Shown here one piece after another: positions 61,567 through 64,000 of a DNA stretch of 64,000 nt. Source of the stretch: UBA5078 sp963977405. GTDB lineage: Bacteria; Pseudomonadota; Gammaproteobacteria; Pseudomonadales; Pseudohongiellaceae. Made by a program: the position numbers and the translations under genes. Numbering within the stretch: position 1 is the stretch's first letter; each line of letters begins with the position of its first letter. The notes beneath the pieces are model-generated. The model ran no database searches. It was not told the origin of the DNA and saw nothing but the letters and a program-made list of their open reading frames with translations. The DNA lies in contig CAXBOY010000004.1 in assembly GCA_963977405.1 (NCBI GenBank), positions 7,916 to 71,915 of the forward strand. Reading direction: 5' to 3'.

Positions 61567-62745
61567 ATGTACAAAATCAAGACTTTCAACCAGATCTCGA
61601 GCAAAGGCCTAGTCCGATTCCCCGGCAGTTATGAAGTTAGTCCGGAGAGCGTAGATGCAGATGCCATCCTGGTAAGAAGCCACAAGCTACAGGACACCGA
61701 CGCCAATCCTAATCTAAAAGCCGTTGCCCGCGCTGGAGCCGGCGTCAACAATGTCCCTGTTTCCGCCTATACCGAGCAGGGCATCGTTGTTTTCAATACC
61801 CCTGGTGCTAATGCGAACGCGGTAAAAGAGCTCGTTCTGTGCGGCCTATTGCTCTCTTCTCGCGGCATCCTGCCCGGCATCTCCTATGTCAATTCCTTGA
61901 CCGATATGCAAGACAATGCGGCCATGTCGAAGTTGCTGGAGAAGGAGAAGAGTCGCTTCAAGGGTTCTGAGATTGCTGGCAAGACTCTCGGAATAGTAGG
62001 GCTTGGGGCAATTGGCTCGCTTGTAGCCGAAATGGCCATCAGCCTTGGCATGAAGGTATTGGGCTATGACCCAGCGCTGTCCGTAGATGCGGCATGGCGC
62101 CTACCGAATCAAGTGCGCAAGATCGAGAATCTTACCGCCCTATTGGTCAACTCGGATTTTGTATCTCTGCACTTACCGGTGCTAGATTCCACCCGCAACC
62201 TGATCAATGCAGATGCGATCGCGAACATGAAGTCAGGGCTTTGCCTGCTTAATTTCTCGCGCGATGAGATCGTCGATACTCAAGCGATCCTCAATGGTCT
62301 GGAAAAGAAACAACTGCGTATGTATGTAGCCGACTTCCCATGCGCCGAACTGATTGGTCGTGACGATGTCGTTCTTATGCCACACATCGGCGCGAGTACC
62401 GACGAGGCCGAAGAGAATTGCGCAATCATGGCAGCCGACCAATTGATGGACTTCCTTGAGCACGGCAACATTAAGAACTCGGTTAACTTCCCGAATCTTG
62501 CCCTCGATCGTGCAGCCAATGCGCAGAAAGGCACTCGACTCGCGATTAGTAATAAGAATGTCCCTAAAATGCTCGGACAGATCCTCAGCATTCTGGCGGA
62601 CCAAGATATCAATGTGATCGATATGATTAACAAGAGCCGCAATGAGATTGCCTACAACTTGATCGATGTCGAGTCACGTCCATCGGATGAGGCTTTGGCG
62701 AAAATTGCGCAGATCAAGGACGTCATCAAAGTCACAGTATTATAA
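61567..62745 (+). CDS. serA: D-3-phosphoglycerate dehydrogenase
   Basis: A 392-residue NAD-dependent dehydrogenase with a C-terminal ACT domain, for the first step of serine synthesis. ARAGAGVNNVP, the Rossmann GIVGLGAIGSLVAEMA, the catalytic Arg/Glu region and His in MPHIGASTDEAEEN are seen; NVIDMINKSRNEIAYNLIDV forms the ACT module that should bind serine. The ATG at 61567 follows AAGG. It is the short form without the intervening domain. serC lies 167 bases downstream. Confidence 0.93.
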   Translation: MYKIKTFNQISSKGLVRFPGSYEVSPESVDADAILVRSHKLQDTDANPNLKAVARAGAGVNNVPVSAYTEQGIVVFNTPGANANAVKELVLCGLLLSSRGILPGISYVNSLTDMQDNAAMSKLLEKEKSRFKGSEIAGKTLGIVGLGAIGSLVAEMAISLGMKVLGYDPALSVDAAWRLPNQVRKIENLTALLVNSDFVSLHLPVLDSTRNLINADAIANMKSGLCLLNFSRDEIVDTQAILNGLEKKQLRMYVADFPCAELIGRDDVVLMPHIGASTDEAEENCAIMAADQLMDFLEHGNIKNSVNFPNLALDRAANAQKGTRLAISNKNVPKMLGQILSILADQDINVIDMINKSRNEIAYNLIDVESRPSDEALAKIAQIKDVIKVTVL

Positions 62746-62912
62746 AGAGAACCGTAATTTGGAGAGGCGCCCTCGCGCAATCTTGCAAGACGATCATGCG
62801 GCAACACCAGCACAGGCTCCCAAGAGGGCTCTAGAATCGTCAGTGAATTTGTAGCAAGGACCCTGTTGCACAAGCTTAACGATTTATTAACTTAGCAAAG
62901 CAGGACTACATT

Positions 62913-64000
62913 ATGAAACGCGTATTCAATTTTGGTGCAGGCCCCGCCATGCTGCCAACCTCTGTAATGGAGAAGGCACGTGACGAGTTTCTCGACTTTA
63001 AAGGCCTTGGTGCCGGCTTGATCGAGATAAGCCACCGCTCTAAAGAGTTCGATGCGGTAATCGACAGAACAGACAGCCTCTTCCGTGAGCTTTCCGGGCT
63101 GCCCGAAAACTACAAAATCCTATATGTTCACGGTGGCGCGCAGATGCAATTCTCTGCAATCCCCATGAACTTGATTGGGCGCAATCCAGCTCACAAAGCA
63201 GCCTATCTTGAGACCGGCAACTTCGCGTCTTTAGCGCGCAAAGAAGCTTCTCGTTACGGCAATATCAGCATTGCGGCGACCAGCGAGGCCACTAACTTCG
63301 ATCGCATTCCTGCTTTCGACCCTGCGTCACTCGATGCCGATACGTCCTATGTGCACCTAACCAGCAACAACACGATTTTCGGTACACGCTGGAACAAGTT
63401 CCCAGACACCGGCAGCATTCCGCTAGTGGCGGATATGACTTCTGAATTATTGTCACGAAAACTGGATTTCAATCAGTTCGGTGTGATTTTCGCTGGTTTG
63501 CAAAAGAACCTTGGCCCTGCAGGCATGGCTCTAGTCCTCATTCGTGAAGACTTACTGGGCAATGCACTTCCCTACACGCCATCACTGCTCGACTACTCTG
63601 TCTACGAAAAGAGCCACTCTCTTCAAAACACCAACAATACTTTCGCGATCTACATGATGTGCCTAGTAATGGAATGGTTAAAGGAGCAAGGCGGAGTTGG
63701 GGTTATGGAAGAGCGTAACGAGATGAAGGCCAAGTTGATCTATGATGCGATCGACAGCACGGACTTCTATGTCGGTTCAGCCCACAAACCTGATCGCTCA
63801 ATCATGAACGCCACATTCAACATCGCAAAGCCAGAGCTAGCCGATGCATTCTTGAAAGAGGCTGACAAGCAAGGTCTGTACGCACTCAAAGGCCACCGCT
63901 TAGTTGGCGGTATCCGCGCATCGATCTACAACGCCATGCCAGTAGAGGGCTGTGAGCAACTAGTAGCCTTCATGAAAGACTTCGAGCGCCGTAACGGTTA
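62913..64000 (+). CDS. serC: Phosphoserine aminotransferase
   Basis: The coding part is complete (362 codons); the window ends at TA, the first two bases of the stop. It uses glutamate to turn 3-phosphohydroxypyruvate to phosphoserine, right after the SerA step. FNFGAGPAMLPTSVMEKA begins the protein, HGGAQMQFSAIPMNL lines the PLP pocket, and the Schiff-base Lys is in GLQKNLGPAG. The ATG at 62913 agrees with the family start. The gene runs in the same direction as serA. Confidence 0.96.
   Translation, partial: MKRVFNFGAGPAMLPTSVMEKARDEFLDFKGLGAGLIEISHRSKEFDAVIDRTDSLFRELSGLPENYKILYVHGGAQMQFSAIPMNLIGRNPAHKAAYLETGNFASLARKEASRYGNISIAATSEATNFDRIPAFDPASLDADTSYVHLTSNNTIFGTRWNKFPDTGSIPLVADMTSELLSRKLDFNQFGVIFAGLQKNLGPAGMALVLIREDLLGNALPYTPSLLDYSVYEKSHSLQNTNNTFAIYMMCLVMEWLKEQGGVGVMEERNEMKAKLIYDAIDSTDFYVGSAHKPDRSIMNATFNIAKPELADAFLKEADKQGLYALKGHRLVGGIRASIYNAMPVEGCEQLVAFMKDFERRNG

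Noticed and set aside
1..64000. tRNA, rRNA, CRISPR, insertion sequences, integrase and attachment sites
   Set aside because: I looked through the intergenic stretches and saw no cloverleaf-like tRNA, no regularly spaced repeats and no transposase or integrase motifs.

Overview
The window reads as chromosomal core DNA of a free-living, probably marine gammaproteobacterium of the Pseudomonadales/Cellvibrionales type. By eye the base composition is near 50% GC. Gene order in several blocks matches Pseudomonas: rluD-pgeF-clpB divergent from bamD; pilS-pilR-thiO-fimT next to fimU-pilV-pilW-pilX-pilY1-pilY2-pilE; miaB-phoH-ybeY-corC; lptE-holA; and lipA-lipB-ybeD-dacA-rlpA-rodA-mrdA-rlmH-rsfS-nadD-proA. 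I see no rRNA, tRNA, CRISPR array, insertion sequence, integrase or prophage gene.

Layout. 1-184: first codons of acetolactate synthase (minus strand), preceded by a long leader region that may encode an attenuation peptide. 568-6233: clpB, pgeF and rluD, divergent from bamD. 6237-8519: gmhA and nadE. 8703-21025: type IV pilus block, with PilS/PilR regulators, thiO, fimT and the minor pilin operon fimU to pilE. This operon includes the adhesin/tip gene pilY1 and lies inverted relative to fimT. 21243-25071: a TauE/SafE transporter and a PepSY / response regulator / PhoQ-like kinase operon preceded by a glycine-zipper protein. 25378-30839: a membrane-anchored cold-shock-domain protein, slyX, a fatty-acid desaturase, a TlpA-like thioredoxin, srkA, a PLP aminotransferase and a DUF1820 gene. 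31061-36637: miaB, phoH, ybeY, corC, lptE, holA; lnt and leuS, which normally lie between corC and lptE, are absent. 36726-39149: fadE. 39171-42526: the least familiar stretch, with a DUF4404 gene, an acyltransferase-like protein of unknown function overlapping an ICMT-like methyltransferase, and a divergent membrane protein with a class III nucleotidyl-cyclase-like domain. 42599-47962: a GST, a class V aminotransferase, an NSS transporter and a tandem pair of exported cyclophilins with a novel-looking C-terminal domain. 48043-58454: the lipoate / cell-wall elongation / ribosome-silencing / NAD / proline block. 58574-61267: a TudS-DUF1722 fusion, an unknown membrane-anchored protein, a GIY-YIG protein and an MBL-fold hydrolase. 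61567-64000: serA and serC, serC losing only the last base of its stop codon at the window edge.

How the genes work together. The pilus block gives the cell regulated type IV pili with a PilY1-capped tip. FimT and FimU both carry a C-terminal GRxR motif, so DNA uptake is a reasonable inference. The right-hand block couples side-wall growth (RodA, PBP2, PBP5, RlpA) with lipoylation and ribosome maturation. Several genes appear to start at TTG, judged by Shine-Dalgarno position and family alignment (fimT, the PepSY gene, the PLP aminotransferase, DUF4404, rsfS), so automated starts here should be treated with care. Best candidates for undescribed biology are the acyltransferase-like/ICMT/cyclase-like cluster at 39.7-42.5 kb, the tandem cyclophilins at 46-48 kb, and the membrane-tethered cold-shock protein at 25.4 kb.
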